The translations under genes and the position numbers were made by a program. Below the pieces are notes generated by a model, which saw nothing but the letters and a program-made list of their open reading frames with translations, was not told where the DNA came from and made no database searches. A DNA stretch of 64,000 nucleotides from [Eubacterium] yurii (GTDB taxonomy: Bacteria > Bacillota > Clostridia > Peptostreptococcales > Filifactoraceae), in assembly GCA_900167215.1 (NCBI GenBank), contig FUZS01000008.1:62001-126000 (forward strand), written 5' to 3'. Below are positions 38,286 to 46,628 of this stretch, in pieces; position 1 is the stretch's first letter; each line of letters opens with the position of its first letter.

Positions 38286-38843
38286 ATGAAGACTCAAATA
38301 TATCAGACAACTAATGAAAAGATGGAAAAAACTATTTCGGTACTAAAAGAAGACCTCAACACTATAAGAACAGGTAGAGCAAATCCTAAGATGCTTGATA
38401 AAGTAACAGTGGACTACTACGGCACTGTAACTCCTGTTAAACAAATTGCGGCAATATCTTCTCCTGATCCAAGAACACTACAAATACAACCTTGGGACAA
38501 GTCTTCTCTTCATCTTATAGAAAAGGCTATACAAGTTGCTGACCTTGGTGTAAATCCTACAAATGACGGTTTGATAATAAGAATAAGCATACCTCAACTT
38601 ACTGAGGAAAGAAGAAAAGAACTTGTAAAACAAGCTCAAAAAATGGGAGAACAAGCAAAGGTAGCTATAAGAAATCTTAGAAGAGACGCCAATGACCTTA
38701 TCAAAAAGGGAGAAAAAGACGGAAGTATAGCGGAAGATGAAGCTAAAAAAGAACTTGATGACATTCAAAAATTGACTGATGATCATATAAAGGCAATAGA
38801 TGCTGTCATAGCTACTAAAGAAAAAGATATAAAAGAAATATAA
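38286..38843 (+). CDS. frr: Ribosome recycling factor
   Basis: RRF, with EF-G, splits post-termination ribosomes. The 185-residue protein has the full two-domain form. The helical bundle ends carry RTGRANPKMLDKV and RRDANDLIKK, and the small beta domain contains VDYYGTVTPVKQIA and TLQIQPWDKSS. AAAAGGAG gives the start. It follows pyrH and overlaps the next small gene by one base (TAATG), so translation of that gene is likely coupled to frr. Confidence 0.97.
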   Translation: MKTQIYQTTNEKMEKTISVLKEDLNTIRTGRANPKMLDKVTVDYYGTVTPVKQIAAISSPDPRTLQIQPWDKSSLHLIEKAIQVADLGVNPTNDGLIIRISIPQLTEERRKELVKQAQKMGEQAKVAIRNLRRDANDLIKKGEKDGSIAEDEAKKELDDIQKLTDDHIKAIDAVIATKEKDIKEI

Positions 38844-39046
38844 TGAACAGCTTGAATCAAAAATATATTGGGCAAGATGTGCAAGATGCTTGTGATGATT
38901 TGACAAGTGAGGGTTTTTTTGTGCAAATCCGAAGATTGGAAGCCCAAAAAGACAAGGATATATTAAACGATGAAATAGTCGTAAAGTTGATAGAAGAAGG
39001 AAATACAATTACTTTGATAACATCTATGTTCAAAAAATATATATGA
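38843..39046 (+). CDS. Small protein translationally coupled to frr
   Basis: The 67-residue product has no membrane segment. Its ATG overlaps the frr stop in TAATG. The pattern YIGQDVQDACDDLTSEGFFV then a short strand, DEIVVKLIEEGNTITLITS, resembles a single PASTA-like unit (a helix followed by two or three strands), but it lacks a membrane anchor; this is a fold guess, not a family match. The stop codon sits within the stem of the terminator that ends the operon. Coupling to frr suggests a real gene. Confidence 0.6.
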   Translation: MNSLNQKYIGQDVQDACDDLTSEGFFVQIRRLEAQKDKDILNDEIVVKLIEEGNTITLITSMFKKYI

Positions 39047-39066
39047 TTTTTCATATATATTTTTTG
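39032..39066 (+). terminator. Terminator ending the pyrH-frr operon
   Basis: AAAAAATATATATGA pairs perfectly with TCATATATATTTTTT around a loop of a few T. The stem includes the stop codon of the small frr-linked gene. Confidence 0.8.
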
Positions 39067-39141
39067 CTTTATAACAAAAATTCTCTTTAAAATTAGAGTT
39101 AATACTTATAGCTACACTTGTCTTTTGTACATTAATTTCTA

Positions 39142-39257
39142 ATACTAATTATTATTTATAATGCCAAGATAGTTATTTTAAAAAATCATTGCTTTTACAG
39201 ATTATCAATAATCTTACCGTTATGAAATTAAAAGGCTTTTTGATAGGTTTTTAGTAT
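39142..39257 (-). repeat. Dispersed repeat family A, copy A5
   Basis: 116 bp beginning ATACTAATTATTATTTA and ending GATAGGTTTTTAGTAT. Its reverse complement shares ATACTAAAAACCTATCAAAA with copies A3 and A4 and has the central AAGATTATTGATAATCT inverted repeat. It fills most of the 325-base gap before smpB; the rest shows nothing definite. Confidence 0.85.
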
Positions 39258-39371
39258 AAAATATTAGTACAAGACAAGATTTTAAGGGATTTGATGTAAA
39301 TATCAAAGAAAATTATACTACAATTAAGTTTACAAATATATAATGATAAAAGAGAAAAAGGATGGTGAAAC

Positions 39372-39833
39372 ATGGGAATAAAAACAGTGGCAAAGAACAG
39401 AAAAGCAAGCTATAATTACGATATCAAAGAGAGATTTGAAGCAGGTATACAGCTTAAGGGAACGGAAGTAAAGTCTATAAGAAAAGGCAAGATAAATATA
39501 ACAGACGGATATGCGTCCATAGACAACGGAGAATGCCTTCTAAAGCAGGTGCATATATCTCCTTATGAACAGGGTAATATCTTCAATGTAGATCCCATGA
39601 GAGTCCGTAAGTTATTACTACACAAAAAAGAGATAAACTATCTCTTGGGACAGACCATGCAAAAAGGATTTTCCCTAATACCTTTGTCAGTATATTTCAA
39701 AGACGGCAAGGTAAAGGTGGAGATAGGTCTTTGCCAGGGAAAGAAAAATTACGATAAACGCCACGACATAGCAAAAAGAGAGTCAGACATAAGGATAAAA
39801 AGAGCAATAAAGGAATTTAACAACAAGTATTAG
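39372..39833 (+). CDS. smpB: SsrA-binding protein SmpB
   Basis: SmpB binds tmRNA and delivers it to stalled ribosomes in trans-translation. The 153-residue protein has the OB-fold blocks [19 protein letters not shown] and [19 protein letters not shown], and the C-terminal [17 protein letters not shown] region with a short basic tail. Length is normal. No tmRNA gene (ssrA) is visible beside it. The ribosome site is GGATGGTG. The alarmone synthetase gene follows after 12 bases, so the two share a transcript. Confidence 0.97.
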   Translation: MGIKTVAKNRKASYNYDIKERFEAGIQLKGTEVKSIRKGKINITDGYASIDNGECLLKQVHISPYEQGNIFNVDPMRVRKLLLHKKEINYLLGQTMQKGFSLIPLSVYFKDGKVKVEIGLCQGKKNYDKRHDIAKRESDIRIKRAIKEFNNKY

Positions 39834-39845
39834 AGGAGTTAAAAA

Positions 39846-40541
39846 GTGAACGATCTATCTGTAATTAAAGAACTGGGTTTTATAAAAGACGACGGTCAGG
39901 AGTATGATATAGACGAAATACTTGACGTATTGGACATAGAGACCAGACAAATAAGAGGGATGTTTGCAGATTACGAGTGTGCAGCAATGGAAATTGAGAC
40001 CAAGTTTAAGGTGCTCAATCTACAATTTTCTTCCGATTCCAATAGAAATCCTATCGAAACAATCAAGACCAGGATAAAAACCATGCCAAGTATATTGAGA
40101 AAATTGCAAAGGAGAAATTTACCGATTACCATAGAGGCTATAGAGGAGAATCTGCACGATATAGCAGGTGTAAGGGTGATATGCTCTTTTATAGATGATA
40201 TATACAAGCTGGCTGATTATATTAGCGAGCAAGATGATGTAGAAGTCATAGAGAGAAAGGACTATATCAGCAAACCCAAAGAGGGTGGCTACAGGAGTCT
40301 GCATTTAATAGTAAGGACGCCTATTTTTACACAAAAGGGTAAGAAATTGGTTGATGTGGAAGTGCAGATAAGAACTATTGCCATGGATTTTTGGGCCTCA
40401 CTTGAACACAAACTGCGCTATAAAAAGCAGATAGATCCTGACTTGCTTTCACAATTGTCAGAAGAACTTAGGATTTGTTCAAAGATAAGTGATGAGTTGG
40501 ACAGGACTATGCAATCAGTAAGAGAAAGATTGGAGACATAA
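39846..40541 (+). CDS. Small alarmone synthetase (RelQ/YjbM-like (p)ppGpp synthetase)
   Basis: The 231-residue protein is a single-domain RelA/SpoT synthetase without a hydrolase domain. Landmarks are TRIKTMPSILRKLQRR (substrate-binding basic helix), DIAGVRVICSFIDDIY, the YISKPKEGGYRSLH loop, and VEVQIRTIAMDFWASLEHKLRYK. A C-terminal helix for tetramer formation follows, as in RelQ. It should make pppGpp/ppGpp from ATP and GTP or GDP. The start is GTG with GAGGAG upstream. It lies between smpB and a membrane protein gene (2-base gap), a stress-linked setting. Confidence 0.93.
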   Translation: MNDLSVIKELGFIKDDGQEYDIDEILDVLDIETRQIRGMFADYECAAMEIETKFKVLNLQFSSDSNRNPIETIKTRIKTMPSILRKLQRRNLPITIEAIEENLHDIAGVRVICSFIDDIYKLADYISEQDDVEVIERKDYISKPKEGGYRSLHLIVRTPIFTQKGKKLVDVEVQIRTIAMDFWASLEHKLRYKKQIDPDLLSQLSEELRICSKISDELDRTMQSVRERLET

Positions 40542-40543
40542 AA

Positions 40544-41008
40544 ATGGACGGATTTAAAGATTTCATATATGATATCAGCGATTTGATTTTAGGTTTTGCA
40601 GTCGTCGTAATCATAGCAGTATTATTTTTTATAAATATAAACAGATTTTTCTTAAGTACATTTAATCAAAATATAGGTGAGAACCTGAACATCAGCTCTA
40701 CTCTACCTCCTGACAACACAGGAACCGGAGAAATACCTGCTGCGGAAACAAAAGATGCGCAATCAAAGACAGATACTAAGTCAGCTAAGACTAAGAATCA
40801 AATTGTAAATATAAATGTTACTATACCAAGTGATTCATCATCAAGTGATATAGCAGATATACTATACAGTAGTGACATCATAATGTCAAAAGAGGAACTA
40901 CTTGAGTATTTAAGAAAAAATAATCTTGAAAATAGTCTAAAAGCAGGAACTTTTTCACTAAATAAGTCTATGACTATAAAACAGATAGTGGATATATTAA
41001 AGAAGTAA
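40544..41008 (+). CDS. Membrane protein with MltG (YceG) N-terminal-like domain
   Basis: The 154-residue protein has one membrane helix (about 13-33), a Ser/Thr/Lys-rich spacer (about 50-85), and a C-terminal domain with VNINVTIPSDSSSSDIADIL and ENSLKAGTFSLNKSMTIKQI. The latter matches the LysM-like N-terminal domain of the endolytic transglycosylase MltG. The catalytic YceG domain is absent and the reading frame ends cleanly, so this is a short relative rather than a truncation by frameshift. It begins two bases after the synthetase gene, using GGAG at that gene's end. A role near peptidoglycan is inferred. Confidence 0.72.
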   Translation: MDGFKDFIYDISDLILGFAVVVIIAVLFFININRFFLSTFNQNIGENLNISSTLPPDNTGTGEIPAAETKDAQSKTDTKSAKTKNQIVNINVTIPSDSSSSDIADILYSSDIIMSKEELLEYLRKNNLENSLKAGTFSLNKSMTIKQIVDILKK

Positions 41009-41247
41009 AAAATGACTGCGCTAAATAGTCGTGTATATAGTTAAATTTTTTTAGTATGATTTTATATGAATAGATTTAAATACTAATAAAACAATGGAAA
41101 AATCACTTTTATATAATCTCAAATTAAGTGTAACTGTAATATTTTATAAGAAAGGTTTTTGTATTAGCATAAGTCAGATTTTTACTATGTTGTAGTTAAT
41201 AAAGCAAGACTGTTTTATATGCTTTTAAGGAGTTTTAAGAGGATGCT

Positions 41248-41655
41248 ATGAGAGTTTTTGTAAATATGAAACAAATCGGAAAGAGAAAAAATGTCATCGA
41301 CAAAAAAGAATATGAGATAGCAGACAATATTAGTCTTGTTTCTGATTTGATAAGGGAATTTGTGAGTATTTGCGTCAAAGATTTCAATCAAGAAAAGATT
41401 ATTGACTATTTGCTTGAACAGGATATCAAAGATAATGCAGATGTCGGCAAGATAGGCTTTAATGACAGGGAAAACAAAAATAAACAGGATGTCGCTAAGG
41501 CTATAGATAATGCTATACAAAGTTATGAAGACGGAATATATAGAATTTTTGTAAATGATGAGGAAGTCGGAGCTTTAAACGACAGCATAAATCTAAAACA
41601 AGATGATACCATCACATTTATAAGACTTACTATGCTTGCAGGAGCAATGTGTTAG
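41248..41655 (+). CDS. Hypothetical protein with beta-grasp-like C-terminus
   Basis: The 135-residue protein is soluble. Its N-terminus (MRVFVNMKQIGKRKN) is a beta hairpin; the centre is helical with DVGKIGFNDRENKNKQD. The C-terminal DGIYRIFVNDEEVGALNDSI and DDTITFIRLTMLAG resemble the final strands of small beta-grasp (ubiquitin or ThiS/MoaD-like) proteins, although the end is AGAMC, not Gly-Gly. I do not know the family. AGAGGA lies before the ATG. It stands alone between two short gaps. Confidence 0.65.
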   Translation: MRVFVNMKQIGKRKNVIDKKEYEIADNISLVSDLIREFVSICVKDFNQEKIIDYLLEQDIKDNADVGKIGFNDRENKNKQDVAKAIDNAIQSYEDGIYRIFVNDEEVGALNDSINLKQDDTITFIRLTMLAGAMC

Positions 41656-41861
41656 TATGCTTTTAGATTATTGTTGATATTTAGTGGGAGTCGATTAGCT
41701 GTATAAAATAACTTAATCTAAAAATTTGATTGATATTTTAGTGCTTGGATGGATAAAAGTTGAATTTTGCAAAATTTGACAAAATCCTATATTATATGTA
41801 CAATTATTTGAAATTTTGAATAATTTTGTATATTGACTTTTAAAATATAATTGGAGAAAAT

Positions 41862-43448
41862 ATGAGTTCACAATCATTTTTGAAAGGTACTTTCGTACTT
41901 GCAATTTCAAACCTTGTAGTAAAAATATTAGGCTCGATATTTCGTATACCTTTAGGTAACCTCATAGGCTCTGACGGTATAGGATATTATCAGACAGCTT
42001 ATCCTCTTTTTGTAGCGGTACTTGCCATTTCCACATCAGGTATGCCTACAGCGATATCCAAGATGGTGGCTGAGAGAATCAAGCTTAAGAGATATAAGAC
42101 AGCACACAAGATATTTAGAATTAGCTTTTTAATGCTCAGCTCTATGGGAGTATTATCATTTTTGATATTTTTCTTCGGAGCAGGATTTTTATCAGACATG
42201 CTCAAGGATAAGAATGCTCACCATAGTATCAGAGCCTTGTCTTTGGCACTGCTTATTGTGCCTTGTGTAAATGCCTTTAGGGGATATTTTCAAGGTAGGG
42301 GTAATATGGTGCCTACTTCCTTTTCTCAGATAAGTGAGCAATTTGTCAGAGTGTTTATGGGACTTTTACTTGCTTCTATGTTTTTACCTCAAGGCAAGCC
42401 TATGGCGGCTGCGGGTGCGGCATTTGGAGCCTCTCTTGGCGGAGTTGCAGCCTTGGTGGTCATACTGCTGATTTATATAAAAAATAAGGCTATGATTGGC
42501 AAAGAGATTAAGATGTGTGACGAAAAAGTCGAAGAAGATACAGGTAAGCTTATAAGGCAGATGCTCTCTATAGCAGTGCCCATTATAATAGGATCTCTTG
42601 TAATACCTCTTATGAATACCATAGATGCCGCCATGGTAAAGACAAGGTTGATGAGCGGGGGATTTTCTTATGAGCAGGCAAATTCTCTATTTGGACAGTA
42701 TGCCGGTATGGCGATGACCATAGTCAATCTTCCTCAGGCTCTTACGATTTCCATTGCTACCAGTATAGTGCCGGCAGTATCGGAAAGTTTTGTAGTCAAG
42801 GATATGAAGAACTTAAGAAAAAACGTAGTCTTGGGTACAAGGATGTCAAATATAATTGCCATGCCTTGTTTTGTAGGGGTAATGTTCCTTTCTACACCTA
42901 TAATGAAGCTGCTCTATCCTAAAGAGCCGTCATCAATAGGAGAGATACTTTTTGCCATGTCATTTACCATAGTGCTGATAGCATTGTTACAGACATTTAC
43001 TGCGATATTACAGGCTGTAGGTAAGCCTATGTTGCCGGTGGTTAATCTTTTCATAGCGTCTGTTTTCAAGCTGATTTTTACCTATGTGCTTACAGCTATA
43101 CCTGCTATCAATGTCAAGGGAGCTGCAATAGGTACTATAGCTGCCTATGTGATAGCAATGGTGCTTGACTATCTATGTATCAAAAAAATGCTCAAAGTAA
43201 ACTTCAGATTAAAAAACTCAGTTGTAAAACCTGCGCTTATGTCTGCAGTAATGGGGCTTGTGATTTTTATCTCTTACAATCTATCATTTATGTTGATAAA
43301 AAATATGAAGATAGCCTGCCTTATAGCTATGCTTTTTGGCGGTGCGACTTATCTATTTGAGCTATTTTTCATGGGAGGATTGTCTAAGACAGAGCTTTTA
43401 TCCATTCCATTTGGTAAGAAGATAGCTAAAAAGATATATAAGAATTAA
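41862..43448 (+). CDS. MurJ/SpoVB-type flippase (MOP superfamily)
   Basis: The 528-residue protein has about fourteen membrane helices and the pattern of the polysaccharide-biosynthesis/MATE-like (MOP) exporters. It starts with SQSFLKGTFVLAISNLVVKIL then FRIPLGNLIGSDGIGYYQTAYPLF, as in SpoVB and MurJ-like proteins of Firmicutes. It would move lipid-linked cell-wall precursors across the membrane. The ATG follows TTGGAG. It is monocistronic, ending before a repeat cluster and a terminator shared with flgL. Lipid II flippase or sporulation-specific SpoVB cannot be told apart here. Confidence 0.88.
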   Translation: MSSQSFLKGTFVLAISNLVVKILGSIFRIPLGNLIGSDGIGYYQTAYPLFVAVLAISTSGMPTAISKMVAERIKLKRYKTAHKIFRISFLMLSSMGVLSFLIFFFGAGFLSDMLKDKNAHHSIRALSLALLIVPCVNAFRGYFQGRGNMVPTSFSQISEQFVRVFMGLLLASMFLPQGKPMAAAGAAFGASLGGVAALVVILLIYIKNKAMIGKEIKMCDEKVEEDTGKLIRQMLSIAVPIIIGSLVIPLMNTIDAAMVKTRLMSGGFSYEQANSLFGQYAGMAMTIVNLPQALTISIATSIVPAVSESFVVKDMKNLRKNVVLGTRMSNIIAMPCFVGVMFLSTPIMKLLYPKEPSSIGEILFAMSFTIVLIALLQTFTAILQAVGKPMLPVVNLFIASVFKLIFTYVLTAIPAINVKGAAIGTIAAYVIAMVLDYLCIKKMLKVNFRLKNSVVKPALMSAVMGLVIFISYNLSFMLIKNMKIACLIAMLFGGATYLFELFFMGGLSKTELLSIPFGKKIAKKIYKN

Positions 43449-43480
43449 AAATGTCTTTGTAATATCTATTGTGGGGACTC

Positions 43481-43590
43481 ATACTAATCACTATTTCTAA
43501 TGCCAAGTATTTATGACTAATGACATTACAGTTTATGAATTATCAGCAATTTTTCTCTAATACGATTATATGGATTTTTAATGAATTTTT
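43481..43590 (-). repeat. Dispersed repeat family A, copy A6
   Basis: It starts ATACTAATCACTATTTC and runs to the left edge of copy B3. The reverse complement closely follows copy A2 (ATTCATAAACTGTAATGTC, CATTAGTCATAAAT). Its expected TTTAGTAT end is replaced by the ATACTA of the adjoining family B element, so the two are joined. Confidence 0.8.
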
Positions 43591-43714
43591 ATACTAAATT
43601 CTAATAAAATAATGGATAAATCTTTTTCAGTGCATTTATAATAAAGTCATGAATCATATGCTACTTTGTAAATAATTTATGAAAATTATCCACAGATTAA
43701 ATAGATAATAGTAT
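43591..43714 (+). repeat. Dispersed repeat family B, copy B3
   Basis: 124 bp from ATACTAAATTCTAATAAAA to GATAATAGTAT. The interior is almost the same as that of copy B5 at 52409 (CATATGCTACTTTGTAAAT). It sits directly against family A copy A6 and fills the gap between the flippase gene and flgL. Confidence 0.85.
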
Positions 43715-43725
43715 TAGTATCAAAC

Positions 43726-43758
43726 AAAAGGTGAGCGGCATCAATCCTCTCACCTTTA
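43726..43758. terminator. Bidirectional terminator between the flippase gene and flgL
   Basis: AAAGGTGAG pairs with CTCACCTTT around a 13-base loop, with short A/T tracts on both sides. Confidence 0.75.
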
Positions 43759-43771
43759 ATGTTGTATTAAT

Positions 43772-46612
43772 TTATCTTAAAAAATCTACCAATGACGGTT
43801 GTATCAGCTTTGCTGTTACTGCAAGTGAGGCTCTGTAGACATTTTGTGCGACAGACATCCTTGCCACCATCTCACTGTAGTCGGTATCTCTTGTTTCTGA
43901 CAAGAGTTCTGAATAATTCAGCTTGACATCTTGAGTACGAGATATCATTATGTCGTACATCTTGCTTTTTCCGCCGCCTATACCTTGGTTTTTCTGGTTA
44001 TTCTTGGCGTGGTAGTCTATTACGTCAAGCATTCTTGACAGTCCCTTTGAATTACCTTCTTCCATAAATTGTGTAAGTCTGTCCATCATTTCGAAAAACG
44101 GCATCATCTCTCTTTGAGGTTGCAAGTCTGCACTTTGCTTAGGCATAAATGTCGTATCCTTAGTGAGAGATTCAGGTTTTTGTGGATTTGATGACATTTT
44201 TACTTCCATATCCGGATATACTGAAAGCTTTATGTCATTTCCTACCATAGATATATTTATGGCTTTTTTGTCAAGAGGCGGGTTTATCTGTCCTAATTTT
44301 TCTTCTATAGCCTTTTTTACATCATTGAATATCATATCTTTTATTTCAGCGTCTGTGTAAGGAGTACCGTCAGCTTTTTTTCTCGGATATGTCTTATTCA
44401 ATGTTATCTTGTCTGCGTTTATAGTGCTTTCTTTTTCTGTAGTTATAGGATTGCCTTTTTCGTCCTTTTTATAATGACTTATGGCAAGGTTGATATCCAT
44501 ATAGGCATTAGTATCGCCGGTAGGATTTATCGTAGGCATAGGCAGTGTCAAATCAGACTTAGTATCTCTTACAGGAGTCTTGGGAGTAGTGTCAAATGTG
44601 TTTGGAGCAATGTTATTTTCTACATTTTTAAGTTCATATTTCAAGTTGCCGTCTACAAGCATTTTTATTCTTCCATTTTCAGCTACCACATTTATCTTGC
44701 TTTGTGTAAGAGGTGGATTGCTGTATGCGGCTTTTTGGTCTATCTGTGCTTGTAGGTCTTTGGCTATTTCCTGTAGCAATTCGTCGTTTGTTTTGTCTGT
44801 TCCGTTGACATTTTTACCGGAGTATGTCTTGGTAATTGCTATTCCTTTGAGTTGATGAGTGGAATTTGCAACTATAGGAGTTTTCAAGAATCCGCCTTTT
44901 CCCGGTGGAGTTACGCCATTTACAGCAGGAGTGCCCGGATTTGATATCAGTATATCTCCTTGTGCAAGACCGTATCTTTGCGGTATAGTTACATCCATGT
45001 CAAAGCTCATACTTAGGACTACATCTTTGTTGTCTGTACGAGTTCCAAGGTTTATGCCTGCATCTATCTTTCTTTGAGGATTTAGAGCAGGATTGTCATT
45101 TGCCGGTGTGTAGCTTTGATTTGTCAGGTTGGTATTTGCATTGTACACGTTGTTTGACGTGTTTGACACTGTAGCCTTGTATTCTCTGTTTACTATTAGT
45201 TTTGGTTGTCCGTTTTCAATTACTACCTTTACAGTGTCAGGAGGCAGTGAATTTTGTAGAAGTTTTTCATTTATCTTTGTTTGCAAATCAGCTTTTATCA
45301 TCTCCTGCATACTTTCATCTGTCGGGAACTGCTCTCTTGAATAAGAGTTTACAGACATTATATTTTTCAGATTGAAAGTTTTATCAGCTACATTTGTTAT
45401 GTCGCCGTTTGCGTCTTTTTTGTATGAAACAAGCTCCATATCAAAGTTGAAATATGATTTTACAGGATTTGCAGGTATTGCTCCGTTGTTGTATCTTATT
45501 CCGTTTACTGTTTGTATTTCGTGGTTTCCATTTACTGTAGGTGTAGATGTCTGTGGTGTGTTTGTCTTGATTTCTGACAGATTTATCCTGCTTGGCTCTA
45601 TCTTGCCGGCATAATCTCTGTCTGTAACAAGAGATATTTTACCGTCATCATTTACAAATTGCACAGCTTGTTTAAGTTCCTTCGCCTTTTCAACGTCAGC
45701 TCCACATTTTTCATCTATCTTGGCTCTAAGTGACTTGTTAAGGTCTTCTATTACCGAATTGATGTCGTCTTTTTTGTATTTACCATAGAAACCTATGTTA
45801 TCAAGAGTTATTTCATTTCCGTCTTTTGTATCAAGCTTTGTAGTCTTTTCGTACTTGCTTTCCAACTCGTCATTTTTTTTATCTTCTATTGAGGCATCTC
45901 CACTTGTGTGTGCAGGATTTTTGTCGTAGAATTTGTCAGGTTGTTTATATTTTTGGAGCTTGATATTCATATTTGCGCCTAAGATTGATTCCGCTTCATC
46001 TGAAAATGGCAGTGCGTCCATAGCTCTTGTCTTTGTAGTGAAATATTCGTTTCCAAATACCTGAACACCTGAGATGTTGATATCAGTCTTTTGACCGACT
46101 CCGATATTGTAGTTTATCTTTTCATAATTCAGCCCTGCAAGATTAAGCTGTGTATTATACTTTCCGTCTTCGTTTAGGAATTTGACATCAGTCTTGTAGC
46201 CTGAGAATTGATATCTTCCCATATAGTCGTCATTTCCCATATTTATTACGGCAGCTTTCAACTGTTTGAGCTCTGCAGCTATCTTTTGCTTATCTTCAGC
46301 AGTTAGTGTACCTGTTGCAGCCTGAGTTGTCAGCTCTCTTGTCCTTGCTATTATAGATGAGAGAGTTTTGAGTGATTCTCCTGTTTTTGACACCCATGAT
46401 GATGCTGCGTCAAGGTCTGATTTGTATGTTTCGTTTACATTGAGCTCAGCCATCAGTCTCATTGCTCTTGATACCCTTATAGGATCGTCTGAGGGTCTGT
46501 GAAGTGTTGTACCGTCAGACATATTCTTACTGTATTCGCTCATCCTTGCCAGGTTGATGTTTTGATCTCTAAGTGTCCTTGCTATTTGCATAGATTGAGT
46601 AATTCTTACCAT
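43772..46612 (-). CDS. flgL: Giant flagellar hook-filament junction protein FlgL
   Basis: FlgL (HAP3) joins hook and filament. The N-terminal 1-190 and C-terminal 835-946 regions are typical: MVRITQSMQIARTLRDQNIN with HRPSDDPIRVSRAMRL at the start, and SETRDTDYSEMVARMSVAQN then a helical end. Between them about 600 extra residues hold four related units (roughly 256-350, 388-500, 533-670, 702-815), three of them with a strand like DMELVSYKKD. All four have a helix with QTKINEK-type residues, then a short hairpin such as VVIENGQPKLIVNREYKATV. Usual FlgL is 300-400 residues. The units resemble flagellin-type inserted domains exposed on the surface. It follows flgK by 16 bases. Confidence 0.92.
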   Translation of the reverse strand: MVRITQSMQIARTLRDQNINLARMSEYSKNMSDGTTLHRPSDDPIRVSRAMRLMAELNVNETYKSDLDAASSWVSKTGESLKTLSSIIARTRELTTQAATGTLTAEDKQKIAAELKQLKAAVINMGNDDYMGRYQFSGYKTDVKFLNEDGKYNTQLNLAGLNYEKINYNIGVGQKTDINISGVQVFGNEYFTTKTRAMDALPFSDEAESILGANMNIKLQKYKQPDKFYDKNPAHTSGDASIEDKKNDELESKYEKTTKLDTKDGNEITLDNIGFYGKYKKDDINSVIEDLNKSLRAKIDEKCGADVEKAKELKQAVQFVNDDGKISLVTDRDYAGKIEPSRINLSEIKTNTPQTSTPTVNGNHEIQTVNGIRYNNGAIPANPVKSYFNFDMELVSYKKDANGDITNVADKTFNLKNIMSVNSYSREQFPTDESMQEMIKADLQTKINEKLLQNSLPPDTVKVVIENGQPKLIVNREYKATVSNTSNNVYNANTNLTNQSYTPANDNPALNPQRKIDAGINLGTRTDNKDVVLSMSFDMDVTIPQRYGLAQGDILISNPGTPAVNGVTPPGKGGFLKTPIVANSTHQLKGIAITKTYSGKNVNGTDKTNDELLQEIAKDLQAQIDQKAAYSNPPLTQSKINVVAENGRIKMLVDGNLKYELKNVENNIAPNTFDTTPKTPVRDTKSDLTLPMPTINPTGDTNAYMDINLAISHYKKDEKGNPITTEKESTINADKITLNKTYPRKKADGTPYTDAEIKDMIFNDVKKAIEEKLGQINPPLDKKAINISMVGNDIKLSVYPDMEVKMSSNPQKPESLTKDTTFMPKQSADLQPQREMMPFFEMMDRLTQFMEEGNSKGLSRMLDVIDYHAKNNQKNQGIGGGKSKMYDIMISRTQDVKLNYSELLSETRDTDYSEMVARMSVAQNVYRASLAVTAKLIQPSLVDFLR

Positions 46613-46628
46613 TGTATACTCCTTTTTA

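Noticed and set aside
39260-39371. tmRNA gene next to smpB
   Set aside because: No tRNA-like ends or proteolysis-tag frame could be found in the flanking gaps.
41081-41169. Another family B copy
   Set aside because: The start ATACTAATAAAACAATGG is suggestive, but the interior and right end do not align.
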